64,000 nt of DNA from Liolophura sinensis. Its lineage: Eukaryota > Mollusca > Polyplacophora > Chitonida > Chitonidae. Position 1 is the stretch's first letter; each line of letters opens with the position of its first letter. The stretch spans positions 20,949,808 to 21,013,807 of the forward strand of contig NC_088301.1 of the NCBI RefSeq assembly GCF_032854445.1, read 5' to 3'. The position numbers were made by a program, and so were the translations under genes. This document shows positions 1 to 10,199 of the stretch, one piece after another. The notes under the pieces are model-generated. The model had not been told where the DNA came from and made no database searches. It was given only the letters and a program-made list of their open reading frames with translations.

Positions 1-1
1 C

Positions 2-550
2 CGATCTGTCCTTGCCAGATCCCGCGAGCCCGATTGGCTTATCGATGTGCTCGTGACGCCGATGTCCGTCCAAACCACTAAATCCGAGGTCAAGAAGGTT
101 TTCAACACCGGGCTCACATTCGTGTCGTATACGCCGAGCGACACCTGTCTTGTTGCTCTAGAAACAGCAGGGCACTTCACACTGGCCGCTGCGAAGAACG
201 ACGTACGTCTGAACGCGAATACAGATTTCCGAGCCGCGTTAGAAATAAACCAGGGGTCCATCATTATCATGGACCTAAAACTAGGGGTAGCCTCTGATCT
301 CGCTACATTTCTGCTCCCAGGGCTGAAAATCAGATGGCGGTCCGAACACGATGGAAAGGAGCTCCGAATAATGGTAAAAACGCGACCGCAGCAGCAAGCG
401 ATCGCTAACAGCTCTCTCGATAATGTAAGGATTACGATAGCCGACCGCATGGACGTAGGGACTCTGTATCTGGAGTCCGGCGTTCGGCTTCGCCGCCTTC
501 GGGTCAGCACGTTTGAGGACGATTTAGATATAATTTATGCTTTGCCATAA
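2..550 (+). CDS. Unrecognised protein, 5' end cut by window edge
   Basis: The frame is open from the first bases of the window to the TAA at 548-550, so the true start lies outside; internal candidates are GTG at 47 and ATG at 62. The visible 182 residues are soluble in character, with alternating hydrophobic residues suggesting beta strands, and no membrane segment or catalytic motif I can name. GC content and codon use are higher than in the AT-rich surroundings, and there is no intron. It ends 17 bases before the next ORF on the same strand, a bicistron-like spacing that is odd for an animal nuclear gene and suggests a viral or mobile unit (inference). Function unknown. Confidence 0.55.
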   Translation, partial: RSVLARSREPDWLIDVLVTPMSVQTTKSEVKKVFNTGLTFVSYTPSDTCLVALETAGHFTLAAAKNDVRLNANTDFRAALEINQGSIIIMDLKLGVASDLATFLLPGLKIRWRSEHDGKELRIMVKTRPQQQAIANSSLDNVRITIADRMDVGTLYLESGVRLRRLRVSTFEDDLDIIYALP

Positions 551-567
551 CAACAATTCGGTTTATA

Positions 568-1224
568 ATGGGTCTGTATCCAACCATCGCGGACGATGAG
601 ACAAACACTTCTGGCTCCGCAACAGATGTTACCCCAACCGCACCTCATATGGAGCAGACGGGCCACGCCCACCGTTTGCGGTATATATCGGATATACAGA
701 AACGGTTGGAATCTGAGCGGGACCTCAGGCGAGCCTTGTACAAAAAATACCAGCGCGCAGTTGGCGCCTCCGAGGCTTTGGATTCAGCAATGCTCGCGGC
801 CTCTTTCGGTTTGGGGGTGGCTGGCGTCGGGCTGCTGTCTACTGTATTTGCCGCCCCCGCGGTGCTGGCAATGGAGGCAACGGCGCTGGCGTGTGGTGTC
901 ATTAGCGCAGCTGGAAAATTAATTAATAAGCGGCTCCGCGCGAAGGCTAAGAAACACAACGACATCCGGCTGTTGGCTGACGCCAAGCTAAACAGTATTC
1001 ACGCGCAGGTGTCCGCAGCAATGACCGATGGCCTCATTTCAGATGTAGAGTTTAAACAGGTAGTGGCCGAGCTGCAGAGCTACGATGATCTGAAGGAGGG
1101 GATACGCTCGAAGTCTCACAAGGCATTCAACTCCGCACAACTCGACGAGAAGGTTAAAAAGCAGCTCATAGCTCAAGGTCGCGACCTGGCCCGCCAAGAC
1201 ATTAAAAAAGCTCTGTCCGACTGA
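568..1224 (+). CDS. Unrecognised protein with central hydrophobic hairpin
   Basis: An intronless 218-residue ORF starts 17 bases after the preceding ORF. It has a polar N terminus, then a charged helical stretch (about residues 40-70, Arg/Lys/Glu-rich). A long small-residue hydrophobic block follows at about 73-118, of Gly/Ala/Leu/Val type, suitable for a membrane hairpin. The C-terminal half is charged and helical, Lys/Asp/Ala-rich. From memory, similar proteins recur in cnidarian and mollusc genomes as repetitive hypothetical proteins; I cannot attach a named family. Codon use matches the upstream ORF and differs from the AT-rich flanks, so the two probably form one unit of viral or mobile origin (inference). 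Confidence 0.55.
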   Translation: MGLYPTIADDETNTSGSATDVTPTAPHMEQTGHAHRLRYISDIQKRLESERDLRRALYKKYQRAVGASEALDSAMLAASFGLGVAGVGLLSTVFAAPAVLAMEATALACGVISAAGKLINKRLRAKAKKHNDIRLLADAKLNSIHAQVSAAMTDGLISDVEFKQVVAELQSYDDLKEGIRSKSHKAFNSAQLDEKVKKQLIAQGRDLARQDIKKALSD

Positions 1225-1248
1225 CGATAGACTGCACCGCCGTATTTT

Positions 1249-1261
1249 ACACCTTCGGTGT
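1249..1261 (+). other. Small hairpin after the two-ORF unit
   Basis: ACAC and GTGT arms enclose a CTTCG loop 25 bases after the stop of the 218-residue ORF. A 4-bp stem is short and could be chance. Its position could mark a 3' end of the transcript. Confidence 0.2.
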
Positions 1262-2096
1262 TAATGAGCAACCTCCGCGCTACACTCCGTAAGTAATTGT
1301 GAAAAATAAAAAAAAATATGTCCTAGCCGGGGATCGAACCCACGACCATAAAGAGCAAAACCCAAGCTGTGTCTCGAGAGCCCGGGGCTAAACCTTAAAG
1401 GTCGTTTTCGTGCGTTTGCGTTATCATTCGGTTTTTTCGGGCTCCCCCTTCTGCAACCACCCCACCTCCCCATTCTAATCTCCTCGAAATGCCCACCTTC
1501 GAGCTTTCATCATTGGAGAATTAGAGACGATCATTCGGCGAGGTGGCGGGTATTAGCACGACTATATACCCAGAGACACAGGGCGGCCGGCTCCCTGGCC
1601 AAGGGAGCTATCCGGGCCGCCGAATGTGTTGTGAAAAATTGGGGGTGTCTTTTCCGCTAAAATTGTTTTTTCGCTCAGAATCGACCCATAACAACGGCAA
1701 TATGGGCGAAGAAGAGACGTAGATTCAGAATCTGATGTTAGTTTTGTCCTACGACCCATACATCAAACGCAATCAACGATTTATTAATTAAGTATTGCAC
1801 AACACCCGTATGTAGACGGGCTGGGCTGTCTCTGACCCGCATATATACATAGGCCTATACATGCATGTAGTTCACCGGTGTGTGTGTAATGTAGGTCAAA
1901 GCCTATCCTATTCCATACTTTCTGTGCTGGCGTTGTCACAATTTGAGCAACGGTGGCATTTAAATTATAACGTGGGCTGGTCGCTGCGTGAAAATAGCCT
2001 GGCAAATCTATACCGGCTGTCTTCATCGAAATAGGCGCAAGCCTGAAATATGCTTGTGCTCAGTAAGCCTACACCCGTGTTAAGCCCATATATGCA
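1262..2096. other. Non-coding stretch with tRNA-like B-box remnant
   Basis: I see no gene here. On the minus strand around 1322-1350 there is a GTGGGTTCGATCCCC box like a pol III B box, but no matching acceptor stem, so it is a tRNA-derived repeat remnant and not a tRNA. The rest is unremarkable AT-rich DNA. Confidence 0.35.
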
Positions 2097-2369
2097 CTAG
2101 GAAATATTGATGGCCGCTAAACGGGCAAACTCCTTTTGGAAAGCCCTTGTACGCCTTTTGCAGTCCCTATTTGCAAGTTTGTGGTACCCACATGGGACAC
2201 AAAGGCCATACTCGTTTTTCACGCCGATTCCACACAGTTGGCATGGTTGTGTGCCACGGCTTTTTCTTAGCCTGGCGAGGTGTACCTTGCAGTATTCCTT
2301 TATACATCGCCGCCCGCAGTGATCGAAAGAACCACACTTCAGCCACTTGCATGTATCCTTGCCCCACAT
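2097..2369 (-). CDS. Small Cys-rich, probably zinc-binding, protein
   Basis: A 90-residue ORF, taking the ATG at 2369 that directly precedes the Cys-rich part. It has CxxxxxxCG, CxxH and CxxCGxG / GLCxxCGxxK clusters typical of small zinc-binding modules, followed by a basic C terminus (RRTRAFQKEF). I recognise the style from ORFs that accompany repetitive elements in cnidarians and molluscs but cannot name a family. It points toward the two-ORF unit at 2-1224 from the other side, so the three may be remnants of one element (inference). The upstream in-frame extension to 2525 runs through tandem repeats and is probably non-coding. Confidence 0.4.
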   Translation of the reverse strand: MWGKDTCKWLKCGSFDHCGRRCIKEYCKVHLARLRKSRGTQPCQLCGIGVKNEYGLCVPCGYHKLANRDCKRRTRAFQKEFARLAAINIS

Positions 2370-2466
2370 GCTTGAAGTATACCTAAGTATACCTAACGTT
2401 GCCCATCTCTCTAATAGGAAAATATTGGGGCCCTGGTACGTGCCCCGGCCCGCGGGAAGCAATGTT

Positions 2467-2740
2467 TCGCGTACACAAAAAATTGGGGTAATTGTGCATG
2501 TAGGCCGGGCGCGTTTTGCGTACACAACTAATTGGGGTAATTGTGCATGTAGGCCGGGAGAGCGCCAGGGGGAGGCCGGCCAAGGAGAGCATGGTGGGGG
2601 CGCTCTTGCCCCCCCCCCCCCCCGGAGCGCGCCAGGGGGTCCAGCAAGGAGAGCATGGTGGGGGCGCTCTTGCCCCCCGGAGAGCGCGCCAGGGGGGTCC
2701 GGCCAAGGAGAGCATGGTGGGGGCCGTCCCAGCGCTTGTC
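2467..2740. repeat. GC-rich minisatellites
   Basis: Two tandem copies of about 53 bp (AATTGGGGTAATTGTGCATG cores at about 2484 and 2530) are followed by about three copies of a roughly 60-bp GC-rich unit (AGGAGAGCATGGTGGGGGCG) between 2560 and 2735, with a poly-C run at about 2610-2625. ORFs on both strands here are repeat translations. Confidence 0.75.
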
Positions 2741-2781
2741 CCGCCTATCAAGAAAAACTACATTCGCCCCCCCTGCTGCTT

Positions 2782-4244
2782 GGGGGCCAAGGCGACAAAC
2801 AGTCAGAGAGCCTGAGACAAAAATGAAGTATTTCCAATATAAGCTCTATATAGTGATATTTTGTATATCATTCTGTTCTGATAAGGCCATTTTTTAAAAC
2901 TGATTAAATGTACTATTACATGCGTGGTTATTTGAATAAACAGCAATTTTATTCAACAATTTCTTTGACAAAGTAATGTAAAACGTAAAATGAACACAAA
3001 CATGCAGGAATGGTTACTGCAAAACTAAACTTACGGTTTACATTGACGGAAGCTGGCAACACTGACGGTAGGTTGATGGGCGCCAACTTTGCTGTTAAAT
3101 TGAAATAAAATCAGCATTAGCTAAATTACTACACGCCTTGTGCCGTGCAGTGACATGTAAACAACAGAAATAACATCATCTTTGGTTTTTGTTTATGCCT
3201 TAAATGATATATAAATTGAAATGACAAAGATAACTTCATATACATTTTTTCTTAATCGTCTCTTAAGCCCATACCCTGTAAAATATTAAAAATTTTCATT
3301 TACACGATGGCGATCATATAAGGGAGCAGAAAACGCGGTATACCTGGAATAAACCATTGACATTTTTGTGACTTGCTCACGAACGCTAGGCTTCTCATCA
3401 AGGCCACAAGAAGAACGAGAGTGAAGGAATTTGTGGATGTCCAAGGCCGGGATTGAACCCCAACCGATGAAAAACATCTTGAAGTTATCATTATCTTTAT
3501 CATTATCAGACAGACGATGCAAATCAAGAGAGCTGATCTGTATTCTTTCAGACTATTTCAAAATGTGAAATATTGCGATTTTTTTAGAACCCTAGGCACA
3601 GTATAAAAGGTCTAATGGCGTCAAAGGACGAGGCCGATCATTTTATTTCCTATATTTGTAACAATTTCGTACATATGTATAGCTTACCTCGGTGAATTAC
3701 CCGTTTCTGGACAACTCGTCGAAGCCTCCGTCTTGATAATTTTCCTGTTGAACAATTACATCTGTAATGTGAGGACGTAAAATCAACTTAATGTGGAATT
3801 GTAAATGTTAACAATATAGGCTAAAATCCTGTACACGACGATAGAAAAGCACTTAATTTTTGTGTGTGCAAAGTTATACATTTTAAAAGCTATCTTTATT
3901 TCTTTTTATATTACAGACATCTTAAAGCCTGGTTAGTGGAATATAAGAACAATTGACATTGATTTATCAACTGTCTTGTACATACACATGAACATAACTT
4001 ACTGGTGGATTTTGTCGGCTTCGAGGCCATTTTCATCAGAAGGTACATAGCTGGCACGATGTTTATGGCTTCGATATAACCTGTACAGGCAATAGGAAAA
4101 CAGGTCCACATGAAGCAATGGTCTGTTTTATTGCTCTTGGTAACGGTATTTTAAAAGAATAAAATATTAGACTTTCATTTTCAGCACAGACCGCCATACG
4201 TCTACGACAGGAACTATTCGTTCTACAGGCTTTCAATGGAAATA
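2782..4244. repeat. Segmental duplication, copy 1 (left flank of Polinton A)
   Basis: This stretch is nearly identical, in the same orientation, to 58446-59884. It includes the paired ORF-like stretches at 3286-3527 and 3911-4111, which are non-coding repeats (a GGTTCAATCCC box sits at about 3445-3460 on the minus strand). No gene is recognised. Its end is interrupted by Polinton A; the second copy is not. Confidence 0.85.
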
Positions 4245-4250
4245 GTTGTG
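4245..4250. other. Target site duplication of Polinton A, left
   Basis: GTTGTG immediately precedes the first terminal base of Polinton A and recurs at 34602-34607. Six bases is the usual Polinton duplication length. Confidence 0.85.
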
Positions 4251-4485
4251 AGTAGTAGGGAATACGCAGTTGGCGTCCCATTGGGGAGTGAGTTTTGGGG
4301 AGGGAGTAGAGGGAGTTGGGGTGTGACACAGGTGTGACGTCATCGGGTTATGTAAGTACCGGGATATTATGTACCTGGTTAGGTCACTGGGTTTTTTCTG
4401 TCACGTCATGGATTGATGCAAGTGTGGATGGACCAATCAGCAAGACGGGAGCAAAAACATCGGCTTGTAAAGTTGAGTGGAGCAG
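4251..4485 (+). repeat. Polinton A left terminal inverted repeat
   Basis: It matches the reverse complement of 34360-34601. It contains a CRE (TGACGTCA at about 4336), a GGACCAATCAGC CCAAT box and a GGCTTGTAAAGTTGAGTGG segment shared with Polinton B termini. It is cut by a Penelope-like insertion after 4485. A second, direct copy lies at 11797-12155. Confidence 0.85.
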
Positions 4486-5523
4486 ATTGACGGAGGCATT
4501 ACTTATGGATAACAATTCCTGGATTTATTGTGTTGGTTACGTTTCGATGTAGGTTCTTACATCGTTATCAAACCATATGAACATACAGAGATACAAGACA
4601 ACATATATACAGTAAGAGAGTGAGTGGTGTCAACAACAGGCAACAATGTAACCTAGATAGTAACTTCAAGGTAATGGCTTCAGGGTTTAAGGCTGTCACT
4701 GTCTAATCTGATGAGGTCATTGTAGGCGCTCGGTAGGTGGTACCCGCTGTCTCGGTTAAGCTGTGGATTGTGTCGTCGGATCATGATGGCTTCCAGCAGT
4801 TTCCTTCTTTTATAGTCTGACTGGTTGTTTTGTAGGGTATGAACTGTGTTCCATTGGAGTTGGTGTTCTGGATGGGCTCTGATGTGGTCACTGAGGGCTG
4901 ATTTTCCATCTAATTTTTCTACTGAGGCCTTGTGCTCTGCAATTCTGATATTGAGTGGTCTACCGGTTTCTCCAATGTATTGCTGTTGCCAATCACAATT
5001 AATGCAGTACACAGATCCTTTGGGTTCTTCCCTATGGGTTGGCTGTTTTTTTCCATTGGCTTTGAGTAGGGTTTTAAGGTTAGAGGCGGAGGTAAACGTT
5101 GTTTGTATGTTCAGTTTGTAATCCAGGAGTCTTCTTATCTGGTAGCTTGGGGTGCCTATATACGGAATGGTTATATATATATTGGAGTGGTCGGGTCTCG
5201 TTGTTCTGGTCTTGTTAGTCTTGTTAGTCGGATTGAGGGTTTTCCTGATCGTTCTCTCCACTAATTGTGGGGGGTATCGGTTTTGGGTGGTGAAGGCTGT
5301 TTTGAGGTGATTTATTTCTTCTTGGAGGTTGATGCTGGATATCTGTAGGGCTCGTTTTGTTAGGGTAGATATTATTCCTCTCTTGATCCGATTAGGTTGT
5401 TTAGATTGGAAATTCACGTACTGGTCTGAGTGTGTGGGTTTGCGGTATACTGAAGTAATGCCTCTGTCAATCTATACCATCCCAATTCCTAAATGCCTCT
5501 GAAAGAAGCCATACGTCATCAAC
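4486..5523 (-). mobile_element. 5'-truncated Penelope-like element
   Basis: The insert is flanked by the 14-bp direct repeat GTTGAGTGGAGCAG (4472-4485 and 5524-5537), which restores the Polinton sequence when collapsed. It encodes the C-terminal part of a Penelope-type reverse transcriptase with a GIY-YIG endonuclease. The two ends carry near-identical inverted copies of ATTGACRGAGGCATTACTT (4486-4504 and 5451-5469). Confidence 0.8.
4680..5470 (-). pseudogene. Penelope-like RT/GIY-YIG endonuclease, C-terminal fragment
   Basis: The fragment starts with the VYRKPTHSDQYVNF stretch typical of the end of the Penelope RT domain, followed by thumb-like helices (RIKRGIISTLTKRAL). A C-terminal GIY-YIG-type module follows: VYCINCDWQQQYIGETGR with the downstream R and EH residues (about the last 110 residues). 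These elements retrotranspose using this endonuclease. The N-terminal RT palm is missing because of 5' truncation, and a stop sits just upstream of the open part, so it is a dead copy. The ATG at 5417 is an internal Met and not the original start. Confidence 0.8.
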
Positions 5524-5537
5524 GTTGAGTGGAGCAG

Positions 5538-6518
5538 CTCCAATTTTGCTAGCCCGAGGGACTTTATTTATTTTGGAGAAAAGCCCTACAGCGCCATCTA
5601 TGATGTCCAATAATTATTGTTTTATTCAAATTTATATAGAAAAGGCACCAAATCCAGAGAATATGACCACAGAAACGTGTTAGGCAACATATAGGTAAAA
5701 AAATAAGCTGATAACTTCGAGGCATACGGTTATGTAGCACTCGCTGTGCCACTGCAAAAGCAGTTCATCCGTGAATCTCAAGTATCGAAAAATGGACCAT
5801 TCATAGTACGAAGAAGCGACAAACCGAATTGCCGAACTGTAGGCCCGACATGCTCGCAAGCATGCCCCAGAGTTCGACGAAACATCCGAGAGCTATAGTC
5901 TCTTACCACTGCCAAACTCTAATTTGTTTACTTTTTTTAAAACATGATTACCTGTTCCATTGTCCTCAATGGTGATGTCCCCAAGTAAAATGAACAAAAC
6001 AGACCAAGTTTAACTCAGCATATAAAATCTATAAACCCATTTTTCATAGTTTTGCACATTAAAAGTGTTGCAATACGAACCGACCACATTCCGTTTATAC
6101 TTGTGGGCTTAGATGAGCCACACAGCGCCATCTATGATGTCCAATAATTATTATTTTATTCCATTCTACACTATATATTACTCCCATTATAAGGAGGTTA
6201 CAGATCATTGGAAATACGAGGTCTACGGGACCAATATTACGGCATGTGAATTTCTTTGATTTATTTATCTATTTATTTGATTGATGTTTTACGTGGTACT
6301 CGAAAAATATGTTGAGTACAGTGTTACACAGTGCAGTGCAGTACATGGCGCAGTGTTGTATAGTCTGTGATGTTATACAGCACAGTGTCCTATTCATATT
6401 GTTTTGTCTGGTATTCGTTACACTGCATAGCATAGTATCGTTTCGTTTATAGTATAATACATAGTTGTAGGCCTGACAAGCTCGCAAGTATGCCCCAGAG
6501 TTCGGCGAAATACCCGAG
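5538..6518 (+). repeat. Polinton A subterminal inverted repeat, left, outer part
   Basis: It matches the reverse complement of about 33050-34020 and continues at 11289-11796 after an inserted transposon. It holds AGCGCCATCTA motifs (5590-5600, 6124-6134) and a SINE-tail-like stretch at 6250-6310. No coding sequence is recognised. Confidence 0.75.
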
Positions 6519-6522
6519 AGCT
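6519..6522. other. AGCT target duplication of DUF7869 transposon, left
   Basis: AGCT here and at 11285-11288 bracket the insert. The uninterrupted counterpart in the right arm of Polinton A (about 33042-33060, minus strand) has a single AGCT, which confirms the 4-bp duplication. Confidence 0.75.
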
Positions 6523-7394
6523 CTGCCGTGCCAAGGCAAAAGGCAAAATTGAGTTAGACCCACAGCAGGGATCAGCCGTATCTGTTCTATATTATTATAG
6601 GGCTTTCCAGGTTGAAAGAGGCTTTTCTTCCCGTGATTTTGAGGTAGGCAAAGAGCCGTATCTGTCTGTTTGCCTCCTCATACCGAAGCAGAAGGCAGTA
6701 TCTGCATTTACTGCTCTTTGCCAGAGAATCACTACAGATACTGCTGTCTGGCTCAGTACGCTGAACCAGAATCAGAAGGAGGCTGACACTTACTGCTGCC
6801 ACATAGTACACGGGGAGCGCGGTTTTTAAAACAAACATGAATGAAAACTGCAGTAGTATGCCTTTTTCAAGGGGCAGATTAATGGTTGAGCTATCTAAGA
6901 AAGGTAAGTCATGCTCTATATTGTATTTATTCAGAAAAGTAACAAGCTAATTATCAGTAAACAAAGGGACTTACACCTAAATATCGACAACTGGACCCCA
7001 AGTAATATCTTACCATGTAAAATACAACATGCTGTTCGTTAAACAGTTTGTTAAAAGATAAGACACTTTCTTTTCTGGAAATGCCACAAATATGGTTCGT
7101 TCTAATTGGTTACCTCTTTTCACGCACAAGCGTAATAAGTTATTGATTCTGTAGTACCAAGTTTCCAAGTGATAAGTTAACGCAATTTCTTTACCACCTT
7201 GATTGAGACGACAAGTTGCCTTCCTGTTCTAGGCTCATGAATTTAGTTCTAAAATTAAAAGGTTTTAGTAAAATTACTGACTTTTGTATTGTCTCTGGCC
7301 GTTGTCAGATGACCTGAGCTATTGCAAAAGAAAAAAACCCCAAACCTTTACCTTTATCATGTCTCACCCTATGCCATTTTTTTTAACGTTTCAG

Positions 7395-10056
7395 ACGCAC
7401 AATGTGAATCAAACAGAACTACATGTATTAAAGCGGCAGAGCTACTTGGGTCCCGCAAAATGGAAACGAACTCAAATGAAGGTATCAATTTAAATGAGCA
7501 ATTTTATGTCAGATTAGTGTCTCGGTCGGGCTCAATAATATCAGCCTTCTGTGTTGGCGGGTCAGAATATTTATAATTTCCCGGCGGAAGTAACTTTGGT
7601 AAACCACTGACTTGTCAATGACAACTTGCTGACTTAATCAGACGAGGTCGTATGAGGTTTTTAACAAAATGCAGTTCGCTTTCGCAACCATCTTTATTCT
7701 GCTACGGTTTTTTGTCGAAATTTTATGATCTCCCCTGTCCTAAAATCAATGCGTAACCAATTTTGGATACCCAAACCAAAAAATTATTTCTAACAATTTG
7801 AGTTTTACTTTGAATAGATTTAAAGTATTTATTACTCTGATCCTGTGACTTACAATTTTATTGGTGGGAATGCTCTTGTCCGCAGGTCTAGGGAAGCCTG
7901 ACAAAACTGGAGAATCCGCTGCAAGTCTCTTGAACGCCATTATGAACAACGTCAGCTCCGACGCCCTACCCGAGAGTTATGAAGTCAGCGATTCCATTCT
8001 GGGTGATTTGGTTTCAAACTCAGATGACCTTTTGATGAATGAAGAATCCCTACTAGATGTATTAGCAAACATCACTGTGCCTGATATTTCGGAAAATGTT
8101 AACGTTAGCCCTATAAATGACGGCGAAAATGAGCTTATACACAGCAATGATGAAGATGGCGACAGCGATAGTAAAGACCCAGACTATGACCCAAATCAAT
8201 CTGTTTCAAGCTCGAGCTCGGATTCCGAGTGTGATAGCATGGAGGTAGGCACAGAAAACGGTAGGCCGACAAGTACTAGCCATTTGGATGAAACCAGAGA
8301 TGAAAATACTACGAGAACGCAAGGAGAGAAAAGAAAAAGAGTGCTGGTTGAATAAGACAGGATTGACAGAGACAGAGAGACTCATCCAATCAGAAAAGGA
8401 TGTGACAGTACCTGCAAAAAAGAGTGTTACAAAAATATACCAGAGGAAAGAAGAAAAGAAATCTGGTCGTTGTACTGGGAATTGTCCTACAACCAGCGCA
8501 GGGCATGGTTGTTTGGAAGCATCGACCGCACATCAAAAATGAAATGCACCACCGGGGAGCATGTGAGTCGAAGGAACTTTACCTACAGGTATAAACTGAA
8601 GGATACGGAGGGCTCAACGCACATTGTGTGCAAAATATTTTTTCTTACGACACTGGGATACCACAAGTCGAATGACAAGCCTGTTCTGACAGCCTTGCGT
8701 AAAGCTAGTAGCGGAATAACAGCTGACTGCGACAGGAGAGGCAAACATGAACCAGCAAATAAAATTGACAGATCTAAGATCGATCAGCACATCGAACTGT
8801 TTAGCCCGAGCATTAGCCATTACAGACGAGAGCATGCGCCTTTGCGAAGGTATCTGCCCAGCGACATAAATATAAACGTCATGTATAATGACTTCAAAGA
8901 AAAGAACCCAGATTTTAAGTGTTCATACGAGGTATACCGTGGGCAGGTAAAAAACAAGAGAATTAGTTTTACAAAACTCGGTCAAGAAGAGTGTGAGGTT
9001 TGTGAAGAATTTAACCTGAATAAGCAATCGCATGGTCATGCTGTTATTGAAGATGAACTCCAACAGCTTGTGGATGATGCCAGTTCTATTGAAAACCTAG
9101 ATTGTGACAAATGTAAATCATGGCTACATCACAAAAGAGCGGCCAGAATCAGTCGACAGCACTATCAATCCGACTCGGGGCTAGACCCACCTCAAAACAC
9201 AGTCATACGTAGCGTTGACTTACAAAAAGTCATTATGCTTCCCAGGATGCCGGGTAACAAAACAGCCATTTTCACTAGACGAATCATTGCATTTCATGAA
9301 ACTTTCGCTTCAGTTGGAAAAAGAAGTGGTAAAAAAAATAAGAGGAACACCGTATCAGTTCTTTGGCACGAAGGTATAAGTGGTCGGAAGCAGGAGGATA
9401 TAGTATCCGCATTTGTAATGGCTTTAGAGCATGACCGGGATGTTCATCATGTGATATACTGGATGGATAACTGTGCTGGCCAGAATAAAAACTGGTGCTT
9501 ATTTTCAACACTAGTGTCCATTGTCAATGGGTCAAGTATTTCTGCGACAGACATAACTCTGAAATACTTTGAGAGAGGTCATACTTTCATGAGTGCTGAT
9601 TCAGTACACCATGGTGTCGAAAAAGAAATGGCAAAGCAACCAGGAGGAAACGTTTATGATTTCAACGACTTCATCCGAGTTGTGGGATCCTCTAATTCTG
9701 GCCACATTGATGTTCTTCGTCTTGAACCTGATAACGTCAGGGGTTGGGTTAGTGGACAGTCCGCTGCAAAGCTCAAGAAATCTGGGCGCCCTCTCCTTTC
9801 TGATATTGTGGAAGTGCAGGTTAGACGTGGATCAACCCAAATGTATTACAAATTACGCCACGACGACAGCCAGTTCCACCCGTTTGACTTCCTCAAGAAG
9901 AACTTTTCATTTGGCAAGCCTGCACCTCTGAGAGCTGGTCCATGTGGCATAAGTGAACTGAAAAAATCTGACATTATCAGCAAACTCTGTCCACTAATGC
10001 CGGAAAACAGAAGGGATTTCTGGAACAACTTAGAAATAAATAACAGTCCAGACTAA
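7395..10056 (+). pseudogene. DUF7869-like DDE transposase, one premature stop
   Basis: There are two phase-compatible exons: 7395-7481 (preceded by TTTAACGTTTCAG, followed by GTATC) and 7886-10056 (preceded by CTTGTCCGCAG). An acidic Ser/Asp-rich N-terminal region (DPDYDPN, SSSSSDSE) is followed by a Cys-rich linker and then a conserved core: VCKIFFLTTLG, ECEVCEEF, WMDNCAGQNKNW and YFERGHTFMSADSVHHGVE, consistent with an RNase H-fold transposase (Asp in MDNCAG, Glu in GVEK as candidate catalytic residues). The same frame runs through except for one TAA at 8353-8355, so the copy is probably inactive or carries a recent lesion. A more upstream exon is likely but was not found. Confidence 0.7.
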
Positions 10057-10199
10057 ATCTAGCACAAGTGTCCATGTAATGGAACCTTCTGCATAATCCG
10101 TCTGTGAAGTTAGAAAATGTAAAAATTGGAAAGGTGGAATTTCTTCTGTAGTGTTCAGAATATGGGATTAAAAGCATGGACATTTTAATCACTGTGTTA

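Noticed and set aside
1322-1410. tRNA gene on the minus strand
   Set aside because: A B-box is present but the T-arm has mismatches and no acceptor stem pairs; a tRNA-derived repeat is more likely.
3286-3527. Conserved ORF shared with 58921-59196
   Set aside because: Conservation comes from the segmental duplication; the ORFs contain a pol III-like box and have no domain.
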